Assembly (NCBI GenBank): GCA_035772405.1
Contig: JAYKKM010000121.1
Coordinates: 2,704,501-2,768,500 of the forward strand
Direction of reading: 5' to 3'
DNA: 64,000 nt
DNA from: Chrysogorgia sp. JL179-B06
Lineage: Eukaryota > Cnidaria > Anthozoa > Scleralcyonacea > Chrysogorgiidae
How positions within the stretch are numbered: position 1 is the first letter of the stretch; every line of letters starts with the position of its first letter. The position numbers and the translations under genes are program-made. The notes under the pieces were generated by a model, which saw only the letters and a program-made list of their open reading frames with translations, was not told where the DNA came from and did not search any database. Below are positions 31,905 through 42,072 of the stretch, one piece after another.

Positions 31905-32366
31905 ATCTGACCTCAATAGAATGACCGCAGAGCTTTTAGATCAATGGCACGCTGTCCTTGATTATACAGTTACGTTTCTAAATACAGGAATCATCGACTA
32001 TCGTGTTATATGGCGTGGCGCCAACTTTTCTCGAGCAGTCGGTTAGTTGACTGGAATTATGTTCTACTTATCACTGAATTGCTTTTCTGCCTACCAGTTT
32101 CTAACGCCAAAGTTGAAAGGTTATTTTCCTTCGTGAATCGTGTCAAAACAGATTCAAGAGCATCCTTAGGAGAAAATCGGCTCAACAGTCCGCTACGAAT
32201 CGGGATAGAAGGGCCAAACCCTGAGGACTACGACGTATCCAGCGCAATGCATCTTTGGGCAAATGGCTCGGCAACTCCACGACGTCTGAATCAACAACCA
32301 AGAAAAGGGTACAAGGCGCGATATAGACCTGACCATATAGCAATATGTTTATTTTCCACAAGTTTA
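31905..32366 (+). pseudogene. ZNF862-like hAT transposase, C-terminal dimerisation domain
   Basis: Reads ELLDQWHAVLDYTVTFLN, then after a frame change near 32025 VDWNYVLLITELLFCLPVSN. The hAT signature AKVERLFSFVNRVKTDSRAS is next (32110-32165), then LRIGIEGPNPEDYDVSSAM. This is the missing 3' end of the transposase at 26.4-28.5 kb, on the same strand, after the antisense LINE. Confidence 0.65.
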
Positions 32367-32369
32367 TAA

Positions 32370-32976
32370 AGATGAGAAACGTGACGACACCTGTATAATG
32401 TATGTGTCTACGATTGAGATTCTCTGCCTGTATTAAAGCTAGGTGGGAAACTTCATTTACATTTCACAGTGCTAAGTAACTAGTTACTACGCATTTAAGG
32501 CCAATCTCACCAAAAAAGCGTTCAAATGTTTTTTGTTTTACATTCACTTTCTGTGTAAATCAAGAAATGAACGCTTTTGTGTATAACGTACAAATTAAAA
32601 GGGAAAAATGGTTGACCCCCCAAATTGTGGATCTGACCCCCCAAATTCACGCTTGAGCGGTCATGCTGACCCCCCCAACTTCCCAGCGTTATTTCGAGCG
32701 CTTAGTGATGGGTTCATTTTTGAAATTTTATGAAAAATTAGGCTTCTGATGGCTTTTGAGGCAGAACTTCCCTTGTAATAGTAACTTCTAGTAAATTTTG
32801 CGGTACCCACATGTTCGTATCGCGAACCTATTTTTAGATTTACTAGAGGGTTAGTGTTTTGTTTTGGTTGGGTTTGAAAGAAATTCTCAATAATGCAAAA
32901 GAATGGTTTATCTGTGTGTTTACGTGGCTAGTGCTAATTTGCATGCTGACTTGCTGGCTCGCATTTTAGTATTACT
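32370..32976. other. Unassigned interval with GACCCCCC steps
   Basis: No gene is seen. Three spaced copies of TGACCCCCCAA(A/C)TT occur at about 32612-32683. The rest is featureless and AT-rich. Confidence 0.4.
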
Positions 32977-33536
32977 CACACACAAGCAACTTCAAACATA
33001 ATTTTGGCTAGGCTCAACAAACGAGAAACCTCAACCATAATATTTGCTTCACTCGACACACAAGCAACTTCAAACATAATTTTGGCTAAGCTTGACACAC
33101 AAGCACTTCAAACATAATTTTGCCTAGGCTCAACAAACGAGCAACCTCAAACATAATTTTGGCTTGCCTCGACACACGTGCAACTTCAAACATAATTTTC
33201 GCCAGGCTCGAACACGAACAACTTCAAACATAATTTTGCCTAGGCTCAACAAACGAGCAACATCAAACATAATTTTGGCTTCCCTCGATACACGTGCAAC
33301 TTCAAACATAATTTTGGCCAGGCTCGGGACACGAGCAAGTTCAACTATAATATTGGCTTCCCTCGACACACACAAGCAACTTCAAACATAATATTGGCTA
33401 GGCTTGACACACGTGCAACTTCAAACATAATCTTGGCTAGGCTCGAACATGAACAACTTCAAACATAATTTTGGCCAGGCTTGAACACGAGCAACTTCAA
33501 ACATAATTTTGGCTAGGTTCGACACACAAGCAACTT
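32977..33536. repeat. ~39-bp minisatellite, left block
   Basis: About 14 degenerate units of the form GACACACAAGCAACTTCAAA-CATAATTTTGGCTAGGCTC. Frames through it read repetitive NIILARLDT-like peptides and are not genes. The block stops at CAAGCAACTT where the CCCAGCTAAC element begins. Confidence 0.9.
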
Positions 33537-33760
33537 CCCAGCTAACACATAACGTTGTGACAACATTGCAGGAAGGTTCTAGTGAGGTTAGGTCGGACCT
33601 AACCTTCAGACAACGTTCACGGGACGTTTGTCGCTTGGATATCGTATCATAACGTTGTGTGGACATTGTAACGACGTTCACAATCCAACGTTGTGTGACC
33701 GTGTTGGTATAACGTTTTATAAAATAACAAGTGTGCTACGCGTGTTCTGATTGGCTAATA

Positions 33761-33792
33761 CCCGTGTTTGGATCAGGTTATCCAAACACGGG
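33761..33792. repeat. CCCGTGTTTGGAT palindrome
   Basis: A 32-bp palindrome: CCCGTGTTTGGAT, 6 bp, then ATCCAAACACGGG. The same sequence recurs in the larger foldback at 34766-34920. Confidence 0.8.
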
Positions 33793-34059
33793 AATTTTGA
33801 GGTCGTGTCACACAAAAAGCAAATCATGCCGGCCCATCATCGTTTTTAAACATTAACATTCTACATTAGTATGTACAATAACTATAAATAAAATATAGCA
33901 ATCTTCCCTGTTTATTTTCACAAGATTTTGCAAAAATAGGCCGAAAATATATAGGAAATTATAAGTATTTAAAGTGGACAAAGCAACGCTATAAAAGCGA
34001 ACGAGAATTTCCGTATAATTTATGAAGGCGAAGTTTACCTTATTGAAAATTTCAATAAA

Positions 34060-34410
34060 AGACAACATTTTTATAGACATAGTCTACCAAGAGAACATGG
34101 AAATGGTGTAAAATCAAATGTTTATTTTAGTTTTCGTCGGGCAGGATATTTACGAAGAAACCATTTATTTTGTTCCTGTAGCCAACAAAAAATCACCGAA
34201 CAACACTTCGACAGTGAGAGAAAACCATTCAATAAAACCCAAAAAGACAACATTTTTATGGACATAGTCCACCAAGAGAACATGGAAAAGGTGTAAAATG
34301 TTTAATTTACCTCTTGTCGGGTAGGATATTCACGAAGAAACCATTCATTTTGTTCTTGTAGCCAACAAAAATTCACCGAACAACACTTCGACAGTGAGAG
34401 AAAACCACAA
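34060..34410. repeat. ~176-bp tandem duplication
   Basis: Two copies (about 34060-34232 and 34236-34408) share AAGACAACATTTTTAT(A/G)GACATAGTC, CAAGAGAACATGGAAA and GAACAACACTTCGACAGTGA with scattered changes and small indels. No coding signature. Confidence 0.75.
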
Positions 34411-34765
34411 AAAAGATTCTGTGTGTAGATTATGAAGGCTAGACAAACTCACAACATCACTTTACATCTGCAGCAATCCAACATAAAGTTAAACGGCATA
34501 TTTTTGTGATTAAATCCATCTGGAAATATTTTCCAAGCTGTTTTCCTGACGTTTTTACCGATCAAGCTTATTTTCGGCTCTTTGCTGTCGTCAGCGTCAA
34601 TAGAAAACTATCCATGATTGGCCGATTAGCTTAGAAGAACATGAAAGACCTCCCCTGATTGGTAGTTGATGGTTTTTTGGAGAATTGCAATGTTGATCTA
34701 ATTATATTAATAACTTTTAGTGATATTTCTCTGTGGTTATTTTATAAAAGAAATACCTCCATTAG

Positions 34766-34920
34766 GTATCCGTGTTTGGATAACGTGATCCAAACACTTG
34801 GGATGTTGCTCTACTTTCGAAAAGCTAAAAACACTCGCCTATCGGCTCGTGTTTTTTTACGCTTTTCTCAAGTCTCGCAACATCCCGCGTGTTTGGATCA
34901 CGTTATCCAAACACGGAAAC
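34766..34920. repeat. Compound foldback built on GTGTTTGGATAACGTGATCC
   Basis: Each end is itself a 24-28 bp palindrome (GTGTTTGGATAACGTGATCC-AAACAC). Between them GGGATGTTGC pairs with GCAACATCCC and AAAACACTCG pairs with CTCGTGTTTT, giving arms of about 70 bp. It could extrude as a cruciform with hairpin tips. Confidence 0.75.
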
Positions 34921-34934
34921 CCATTTAGGTATTT

Positions 34935-35165
34935 CTTAAGTCAGAACGTTGTAGCGACATCATAACACAACGTTGTGTGAACGTGTTGACATAACGTTGC
35001 AACGACATCATAACCCAACGTTGTGTGAACGTGTTGATATAACGTTGTCAGAACGTTGTAGCGACATCATAACCGAACTTTGTGTGAACGTGTTGATATA
35101 ACGTTGTGTCGACATCACGAACCAACGTTATATTCAGGTGCTGACAACAGGTTCTAAGAACGTTT
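34935..35165. repeat. Subterminal AACGTTGTG repeats
   Basis: About four ~55-bp units, each with AACGTTGTAGCGACATCATA-ACCCAACG and TTGTGTGAACGTGTTGATAT. Similar short repeats lie at 33550-33715 and 40390-40590, so they mark the two subterminal regions of the 7 kb element. Confidence 0.8.
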
Positions 35166-35169
35166 ATAT

Positions 35170-36640
35170 AAGAATGTTGTACCAGTTATCTGCGTATATA
35201 CAAGGCAGCTAACTGAACACATAATTAACCTTGTCAGCGTCTTCATGTTTCACGACAATGCCAATTAATATATATGTAGCTTTATCCACCACGGTGTATT
35301 AAACGTAAGAAATAGATGTTGATTCAACGTCGAATTATGCTCGCATTAGCATCACAACAATTTCAGCAAAAGATCTTATGCATGGCTAAGAAGTATGTTG
35401 TTTAAAATGTGGTAATAACTAGCAATTATTTGTTACCACGATAAATTCTCATTTCATAAATTTCACACTGTCGAAGGATCAAATTTATGAATTTTTAACC
35501 AATCAGGCGAGGCTGACGCTGATCTTAATTTAGCTACAAACAAGCAGGACTGTCTTCGCAGAGGTCCGTGTCCGTTTAAGCCAATCAGAAAACGCTAAAT
35601 TTTGATCCAGTACAACTGTTAAGCTATGCTTAATCACACATATCGAGCGATCGAAGGCAAGCGTCGACAACTATAGGGGACAACTAAAGCTTTTTCTGAT
35701 GGTTGTAACAATATATTTCACAAAGGAGGACCACTATACTTCTTCTGACCATAAGGATATTACTGTATTATATGTTCAATGAAGAAAATGGATACAACGT
35801 GTTCCGGCTAAACACAAATATGCTACGGAGACTTGGCCTGAAGAACAATAATTCTGTTGATCTGTTCTTCAAATAAATACCAGGACTACTAGTGATAAAT
35901 CTTATGATTACTGATCAAGAAACAAGGACTATTTCGTATTACCTTATATACTAGAAATACGTATACGCAACAACCCTCGCCCGCTTACTGTTTGAAACTT
36001 GTATAGCGTACGTAGTTGCTTACAGTATTTTAATTCTTACTTTTAGTTGTACTAAAATTGCCAAGCAAAAGTGGTCGTAAACGACAGGTGGAATGGCAAA
36101 CGTACACAATGCATACGTACTTCAAATTTGATATCGAAAATATTTTATTTGAAGCAATTTGATCTAACTAACAGACTAAAGAGTACGGAGCAACGATACG
36201 TACTGTATATATATTCTAATTTTGTATGCACAGTCAAAGTTTTGCATTATAAACAAAGATGACGGATAAAAATATATAATTTACGAACCTCACTCGCTAG
36301 GTTTTCGAACATTTCCAAGCGTTAGATCGTTTAATGGTGTACAAGATACGTAAATTATGTTAAGCATTATGTTGTATTAGCAAAGTTATTTGGAATCTCA
36401 CACTACAAAGTTTAACAAAACTATCAAAATGAAGTCGCTTATCATGAAAGTAAGCAAAACAATACTAAAAAAGCAACAAGTGCCTCTTCTTGTTGCCTGT
36501 ATTCGCACATGGTAAAAATTCTTGCTTGTTGATTGTAACATATTTCGCGCTTGGGACGACGAAAAGTGGTTGCTGATGAGACCTGTTTCCTGTATTCGCG
36601 TGCTGTCAAAATTCTTGTATGTTTACGTGCAAAAGCAAAT
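35170..36640. other. Unique internal part of the 7 kb element, no gene seen
   Basis: No frame has a recognisable family on either strand. Around 36060-36095 a short GTGGTCGTAAACGACAGGTGG occurs; it recurs near 36755-36785. Confidence 0.4.
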
Positions 36641-36816
36641 GCTTATCTTGTAAAAAAGTCGCTCATGACAGGTTAAATGCTAAAAAGTGGTCGCGTGTGG
36701 TAGGTGGTCGCTAATTGCAGGTATATACATTTTAACTACAAATCGTCCGTGCCAGCAAGTGGTCGTAAACGGCAGGTGGTCGTAAAACACAGGGTCATAA
36801 AAACTCAGGTTCTACT
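36641..36816. mobile_element. End of a pogo/Tigger-like element (fragment)
   Basis: Repeated AAGTGGTCG/AGGTGGTCG steps lead into GGGTCATAAAAACTCAGGTT-CTACTG followed by TA. Read on the minus strand this starts TACAGTAGAACCTGAG..., resembling pogo/Tigger-type termini with a TA target. The other end was not found. Confidence 0.35.
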
Positions 36817-36895
36817 GTATATATAGTGCAACTGTATAGGATCCGTTCAAATTAAGGCAATGAATAACAGCTGTATTCGCAGGCTAATTTAAATT

Positions 36896-37036
36896 GGGCT
36901 AATAGGTTTCTCTGTAGGTTGCCTATAGAAAATGTTCCAATTGCCTATAGAAGTCTATAGGTTTCCTATAGGATCCTATAGGTTGCCTATAGACATGCAT
37001 ATATATAGGCAGGCCTGTAGACGTTTTTTGTTAGGG
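36896..37036. mobile_element. CCTATAGG-rich MITE, copy 2 (inverted)
   Basis: The reverse complement of 37036-36896 aligns with the element at 20665-20820: CCCTAACAAAAAACGTCTA, the TATAGG-rich body, CTATAGGCAATTGGAACATT, and a terminal variant. This copy is more diverged and lies inside the 7 kb element. Confidence 0.65.
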
Positions 37037-37833
37037 TATTGATTTCTCTCAAGAGGACCAGTCTCAATGCAGAGCAGGGAAACTGATCTTTCCTAACTCA
37101 GAACTTGAAACTGATTTGTTAATAGAAACCCTAGGATTGCAGGCATTTTCACATCATATCTAAAGAACTAATGAATCTATTCATACATACATGTTTTAGC
37201 AATTAAGGCAATTGATAATCTGCAGGATATACAACTTTTGAGTTAAACTTAATTGTTGTAACATTGTGCTGTATCATAATTATATGAATTATGTGTTTAT
37301 ATTTGTAATAACTTTAATTTGTTAGGCCATTGATACCAGTGTAATAGTATTGAAGGCTTGATTAACAGCCTCTGACAATCATACCTACACTAAAATATAA
37401 TGGGACTGATTGCTATAGAAAAAGCGAAAGCGACGCTCGGATTGGGTTCACAAACTATGATAAATATATTAGATATTCCGACGACGATATACTGGCTCTA
37501 GCAAATCATGCTATACATCAAATGAAAGCCTGAATAAAACTCGGACATATTTACAAAATTATCTTTGTAACTGACTACTAACAGCATCAAGAAAGGGAAA
37601 ACGGGTTTACCTTTTGTCGCCAATTAAAATTTACTAGCTTGTTATCTTCCGCCAACGGTACTGTATCTTTTGAACACTGCATTTTCAATAATGAACTTTT
37701 TGAACACAAATCTTCATTCGCCGTATAAATTCCTTTTGTTACCAAGGCAACGAAAATTGGACAGGCGGTTGACGGTTGATGCATAACCAATTCTGCAGAC
37801 AGCATCCCTTGAGAAGGGACTAAACGCCGGTCG

Positions 37834-37871
37834 ATATTATCACCCTCGCCCTCCGGGCGAGGGGATAATAT
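37834..37871. repeat. Perfect GC-rich hairpin
   Basis: ATATTATCACCCTCGCCC and its near-exact complement GGGCGAGGGGATAATAT flank a 3-bp loop (TCC). Stable as RNA or DNA, but without a T-run, and in a eukaryotic context it is not a terminator. A minus-strand frame of about 110 codons spans it without family resemblance. Confidence 0.6.
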
Positions 37872-37951
37872 GCAAATACTTGCCGAGACGAGGCGCTTTG
37901 GAGTTTGGACAGTGACGGTCACTTAAACACATATATTATAAAATATTGATC

Positions 37952-40094
37952 CAGTTTATATATTATTATTATTATTATTATAACAATATTTAATCAGGAA
38001 AGCTGCAACTCACCGAGGTGATTTTCAGGGAGGTCCTGCATAAATTATGAACAATTATAAATAACATACTTATATGTAGATAAATATACATATACAATTA
38101 AGTGTAGACTAGAGATATAGAAGTTCTAAAAACAGGATTTCAGTTTCGATTTAAAAATGTTAAAATTTTTAATCGATTTAACATCAGATTCTAATGAGTT
38201 CCAGTCAACAAGTGAACTAAAAACGAATCTCTGCTTGCCCCAATTGGTACGAGCAAAGGGAAGATGGAGATTGTCACGCCGCCGTGTGTCATGGTCGTGA
38301 ATGTCCTTATTTTTCTTTAGATTAAAATCAAAGTTGACCATATTGTTCAGACACTTAAAAATTGCAACGCAATGGTGGTAACGCCGGCGAAAAGTTAATG
38401 GCTTCCAGTTCAGATTATTAAGAGCTTGCGATGCAGACGATTGAAAACGGGGAAGGTCTAGCATAAGTCGAGCTGCATTATTTTGGAGAACTTGTAAATG
38501 CTCCATTAAAACCGTATTATTTTTGTCTCCCCAAACGATGTCCCCATAGTCAAATAAGGGGAGGATCAAACTGTTATATAATGTGAGTCTGGCATGTAAT
38601 GGAAGCATGTATTTAACTCTCTTGATAAGACCCAGCCGTTGATTAATTTTCTTACTTAGAACATTTATGTGATCTGCCCATGACATATTTTGGTTGATGC
38701 TAACTCCAAGATATTTAAAGGACTCTTTCCTCTCCAGAGTGGAACCATTGATTGAAAAAGATACATTATGAAACTTGTTAAGTTTACGAGAGCTACCGTA
38801 AAGAACAAATTTACATTTGGATGTATTCAAGGACAAGCGATTAAAATTAAACCACTGACACAGTCTTTGTAGGTCAGAGTTCAATTTATCTTGAAGATCA
38901 TCCGCACAATTAGAAGAGCAATATATAATTGTGTCATCAGCGTAGAGTGATATTTCGCAGTTATTGGTGTAGAGTGGAAGATCATTCACAAAAATTAGAA
39001 AGAGAAGTGGACCAAGAACACTTCCTTGGGGAACACCAACAGGGACTGGCTTTAAAGATGAAATACAGCTGGACAGAGCAGTGACCTGGCTTCTGTTAGA
39101 CAAGTATGATTTAAACCAATTTACACATTCATTCGAGAGACCAACAGTAATAAGTTTTTGATAAAGGCAGTCATGATCAACAGTATCAAATGCCTTTGCA
39201 AGATCAAGATAGACAGCACCTGTTACCAAGTTTTTATCCATATTTCCCAAGATGGTATCAGTAAAGTGAGCAAGGGCAATCTCTGTTGAAAGCTTAGGTC
39301 TAAAGCCAAACTGCCTTGGTGTAAATATCTTGTTCTCGTTTAGGTAGTTGTAAACTTGTGTATGGACCACCCTTTCGAGTATTTTGCTGACTGTTGGTAA
39401 TATGGTAATTGGTCTATAGTTGTTAGGGTCACATCGATTGTCCGATTTAAACAGGGCTATTACTTTTCCCGATTTCCAGATGGCAGGGAAAATGGAAGAA
39501 TTTAGTGAGCGGTTAAATAGCATAGTAAGAACAGGTGCCAAAACAGTGGCAGAGTCTTTAAGCATTCTGGCACTAATTCCATCAAGGCCGATAGCTTTAT
39601 TCGTCTTTAGTTGTTTCAGTTGACTGTTAATAAAGCTCTCGTCGACATCCTGGAAAGTGAACTCGTTCTTAACATTTGTTGTTTGATTAGACGAAGATCT
39701 TGGACATAACAGAAAACTAACAATGTTCAACTTAGCGGCTAATTTAGTTCCAATATTTGAGAAATGATCATTAAGGATTTCAACAATAGATTTCGGGTCA
39801 GTATGAGAAACACCATTAACTTCAATACAGGATGGCGGGGAAGTTGATTTTCGAGAGGTAATTTGATTTAACGATTTCCACAGTTCACCTGGATTTCCTT
39901 TGTTCTTATTAATTAGATCTTGGTAATAGTCAGCTTTACATTTTTTGACAGACTTATTAACATATGTCTTCATTTTCTTATACATCTTCCATTGATAAGG
40001 CGAGTTGGTCTTAATAGCCTTTCGGTGATAATAATCACGTTCCTGCATGGCGTTACTTAAATCCGAAGTTAACCATGGTGTTTGAATTGCCTAT
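37952..40094 (-). mobile_element. Recent LINE with candidate 9-bp TSD
   Basis: 5'-truncated non-LTR element with an AT-trinucleotide 3' tail (ATT repeats, 37961-37982). ATATTGATC is present directly outside both ends (37943-37951 and 40095-40103), consistent with a target duplication, although the region is AT-rich. Its reverse transcriptase frame is intact, unlike every other LINE here. Confidence 0.7.
38126..40048 (-). CDS. Reverse transcriptase of a LINE (jockey-like), intact frame
   Basis: An uninterrupted 640-codon frame. In order: QERDYYHRKAIKTNS linker; FTFQDVDESFINSQLKQLKT; NYRPITILPTVSKILERVV (about residues 210-230); FGFRPKLSTEIALAHF; AVYLDLAKAFDTVDHDCL (first catalytic D); GVPQGSVLGPLLFLIFVNDL; ISLYADDTIIYC (catalytic DD, about residue 370); LGVSINQNMSWADH; and a C-terminal W-rich tail (TNWGKQRFVFSSLVDWNSL). 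The frame continues upstream of the first Met (TPWLTSDLSNA) to near 40085, so the true start and the endonuclease are lost by truncation. Having no stops over 1.9 kb implies recent insertion. Confidence 0.85.
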   Translation of the reverse strand: MQERDYYHRKAIKTNSPYQWKMYKKMKTYVNKSVKKCKADYYQDLINKNKGNPGELWKSLNQITSRKSTSPPSCIEVNGVSHTDPKSIVEILNDHFSNIGTKLAAKLNIVSFLLCPRSSSNQTTNVKNEFTFQDVDESFINSQLKQLKTNKAIGLDGISARMLKDSATVLAPVLTMLFNRSLNSSIFPAIWKSGKVIALFKSDNRCDPNNYRPITILPTVSKILERVVHTQVYNYLNENKIFTPRQFGFRPKLSTEIALAHFTDTILGNMDKNLVTGAVYLDLAKAFDTVDHDCLYQKLITVGLSNECVNWFKSYLSNRSQVTALSSCISSLKPVPVGVPQGSVLGPLLFLIFVNDLPLYTNNCEISLYADDTIIYCSSNCADDLQDKLNSDLQRLCQWFNFNRLSLNTSKCKFVLYGSSRKLNKFHNVSFSINGSTLERKESFKYLGVSINQNMSWADHINVLSKKINQRLGLIKRVKYMLPLHARLTLYNSLILPLFDYGDIVWGDKNNTVLMEHLQVLQNNAARLMLDLPRFQSSASQALNNLNWKPLTFRRRYHHCVAIFKCLNNMVNFDFNLKKNKDIHDHDTRRRDNLHLPFARTNWGKQRFVFSSLVDWNSLESDVKSIKNFNIFKSKLKSCF

Positions 40095-40601
40095 ATATTG
40101 ATCTATATATACATATATATAGAGAGAGAGCATATAGCATATACTTCTATATATAATTATATTTCCAATGGTTAAACTGTAGGATTCAATTGTTTTGTGA
40201 ATAATAAAGTACTTTGAGAAATTCGTCTGATCGTAGTGCTAATATTCCAAGGTACATGTATAAATAAAGCAAATCCATGCGAGAAATATATGTTATTTAC
40301 GTCGCATATATGGACGTCGTAGCAACGTCGATATTTCAACGTCGATTCGGTTTGCGTTTTCGACGTTGGTGAATCGCTAGCAAATATATTATTAAAACGT
40401 ATTTTGACGTTGTGAGAACGTTGTGACACACAACCTTAATAAAACGTTGTGACAATGTTAAAATAACTTTCCCGGGACGTTGTGACAACGTTCTCAGGTG
40501 TCTACAAATCGGCGTTCTGAGTACGTTCGCGTACGACGTTGTCGCAACGTAAGTCCAACGTTGTGACAACGTTGTGACAACGTTATATTGTTAGCTGGGT
40601 T

Positions 40602-41130
40602 AAAACATAATTTTGGTCAGACTTGACACACAAGCAACTGCAAACATAATTTTGGCCTGACTCGACACACAAGCAACTTCAGACATAATTTTGGCTAGGC
40701 TCAACAAACGAGCAACTTCAAACATAATCTTGGCTAGGCTCGTCGCACGAGCAAGTTCAAACACAATTTTGGCTTGACTCGACACACAAGCAACTTCAAA
40801 TATAATTTTGGCTTGACTCGACACAAGCAACTTCAAACATAATTTTGGCTACGCTTGACACACAAGCAACTTCAAACATAATTTTGGCTAGGCTCGACAC
40901 ACGAGCAACCTCAAACATAATTTTGGTTTCACTCGACACACAATTAGCGACTTCAAACACAATTTTGGCTTGCCTCAACACACATGCAACTTCAAACATA
41001 ATTTTGGCTAGGCTTGATGAGCAACTTCAAGCGTAATGTTGACTAGGCTCGACACACAAGCAATTTTAAACATAATTTTCGCTAGGCTCGACACACGAGC
41101 AACCTCAAACATAATCTTGGCTAGGCTCGG
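40602..41130. repeat. ~39-bp minisatellite, right block
   Basis: About 13 more units of the array at 32977-33536 in the same orientation, starting mid-unit (TTAAAACATAATTTTGG) directly after the 7 kb element. The two blocks were one array before insertion. Confidence 0.9.
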
Positions 41131-41189
41131 TGTAAGATTTTACTAACGTTTTATTCTATTTACAGTCATTTATAATATGTGACCCTCCA

Positions 41190-41450
41190 TGGGAAAACGT
41201 ACCTTAACGATATTCCGTTAAAACGGGGAAAGAAAACGGACGGCGAACGGATGACGAACGTTTGTAAAACCGTTCGAACGGTTTGGCAAAAATACCAAAC
41301 GGATGACAACAGCCGTTCGAACGGATAAGTACAGCCGTTCAAACGGATGGCAGCCGCTGTTCGAACGGATAACTACTGCCATTCGAACGGTTTGCCGTTT
41401 GGCAATACCGTTCGTATCGTATAGCAAACCTTCAAACGGTAAAACGGTTT
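41190..41450. repeat. Cluster of CCGTTCGAACGG palindromes
   Basis: At least six near-identical 12-bp palindromes lie between about 41268 and 41440: CCGTTCGAACGG twice exactly, then CCGTTCAAACGG, GCTGTTCGAACGG, CCATTCGAACGG and CTTCAAACGG variants. They are linked by ATAAGTACAG or ATGGCAGCC-type spacers of 10-25 bp, with AACGGATGACGAACG half-sites on the left. No coding sequence. Confidence 0.75.
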
Positions 41451-41499
41451 ACTCAGTACAAACGTTTCATAGGCACAGCAGACGTTGACATGGTTACTA

Positions 41500-42072
41500 C
41501 ACGTGTTCAAACGCGAGATTACGGCAAGCGTTTAAATGTTTGATCACGTTCAAATGGCATCTAGGTTCAGCGGTTTACTGTTTAATTTAAGGCCGCGGTG
41601 AATTTCTAGCCTGCGTGCAGATCAGTTAGACTTGAGTTGATGATAAACTGTGATGACAAGGTGTTGTGTGCAGCCACTGCAATTTTTCTGTTATGGAGTG
41701 CTGGTTTCATACACAGTCCGTTTACAGAATGATCCTAGTTTGTGATAATCGTTTAAACGCGTCAAAATAATGTTCGAGCAACGTTTTACCGGGTTTGATA
41801 TACGTGCGCGGTGCAATTTTCTATGCAATAGCCGTTCAGCTGTGTTAATGTTAATCGATATTCCCCATTATAGTTTTCCGGCATTATTTAGGCTTTTCCG
41901 ACATGCCATGAAAGAATGTGCTCGGCAAATTTGATAACTTTATGAAATAGAGGTATGAATTATAATTATTTCCTGTACGAGATATTTCCGGACAACATGT
42001 GGTAACGAAGGCTTATTGGGAGTAGATCCGTTTCAAGTCTGTTATTCAAAGCCAAAGTTGCAAAAATAATTT
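41500..42072. other. Interval upstream of the DUF7869 gene, nothing recognised
   Basis: No clear exon or repeat. It may contain the 5' part of the DUF7869 gene, but no splice site can be defended. Confidence 0.35.

Larger units (their letters stand above)
26448..32366 (+). mobile_element. ZNF862-like hAT gene split by an antisense LINE
   Basis: The 5' and middle parts of the transposase lie at 26448-28459 and the C-terminal dimerisation part at 31905-32366. About 3 kb of LINE in the opposite orientation, plus an unrelated scrap at 28.5-28.7 kb, lie between them. Terminal inverted repeats of the hAT element were not identified. Confidence 0.6.
33537..40599. mobile_element. 7.06 kb unclassified element with CCCAGCTAAC termini
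   Basis: It begins CCCAGCTAACACATAACGTT and ends with GTTATATTGTTAGCTGGG. Both ends sit inside the same minisatellite unit (CAACTT before, TTAAAACATAATTTTGG after), which suggests a 2-bp TT duplication. Subterminal regions on both sides are built of AACGTTGTGACAACGTT-type short repeats. Inside are a 1.2 kb foldback-rich insert, a tandem duplication, a CCTATAGG MITE and a LINE. No transposase belonging to the element itself was recognised. Confidence 0.7.

Noticed and set aside
33130..33681. Reading frames with repeated ARVSSLAKIMFEV-like peptides
   Set aside because: They are translations of the 39-bp minisatellite in two orientations; the same happens at 40600-41040.
37834..37871. Hairpin resembling a bacterial intrinsic terminator
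   Set aside because: No T-tract follows, and everything around it is eukaryotic.
37587..37922. 111-codon minus-strand frame with a possible donor at its end
   Set aside because: It spans a perfect GC-rich hairpin, has no recognisable domain, and lies inside the 7 kb mobile element. Not enough support to call an exon.
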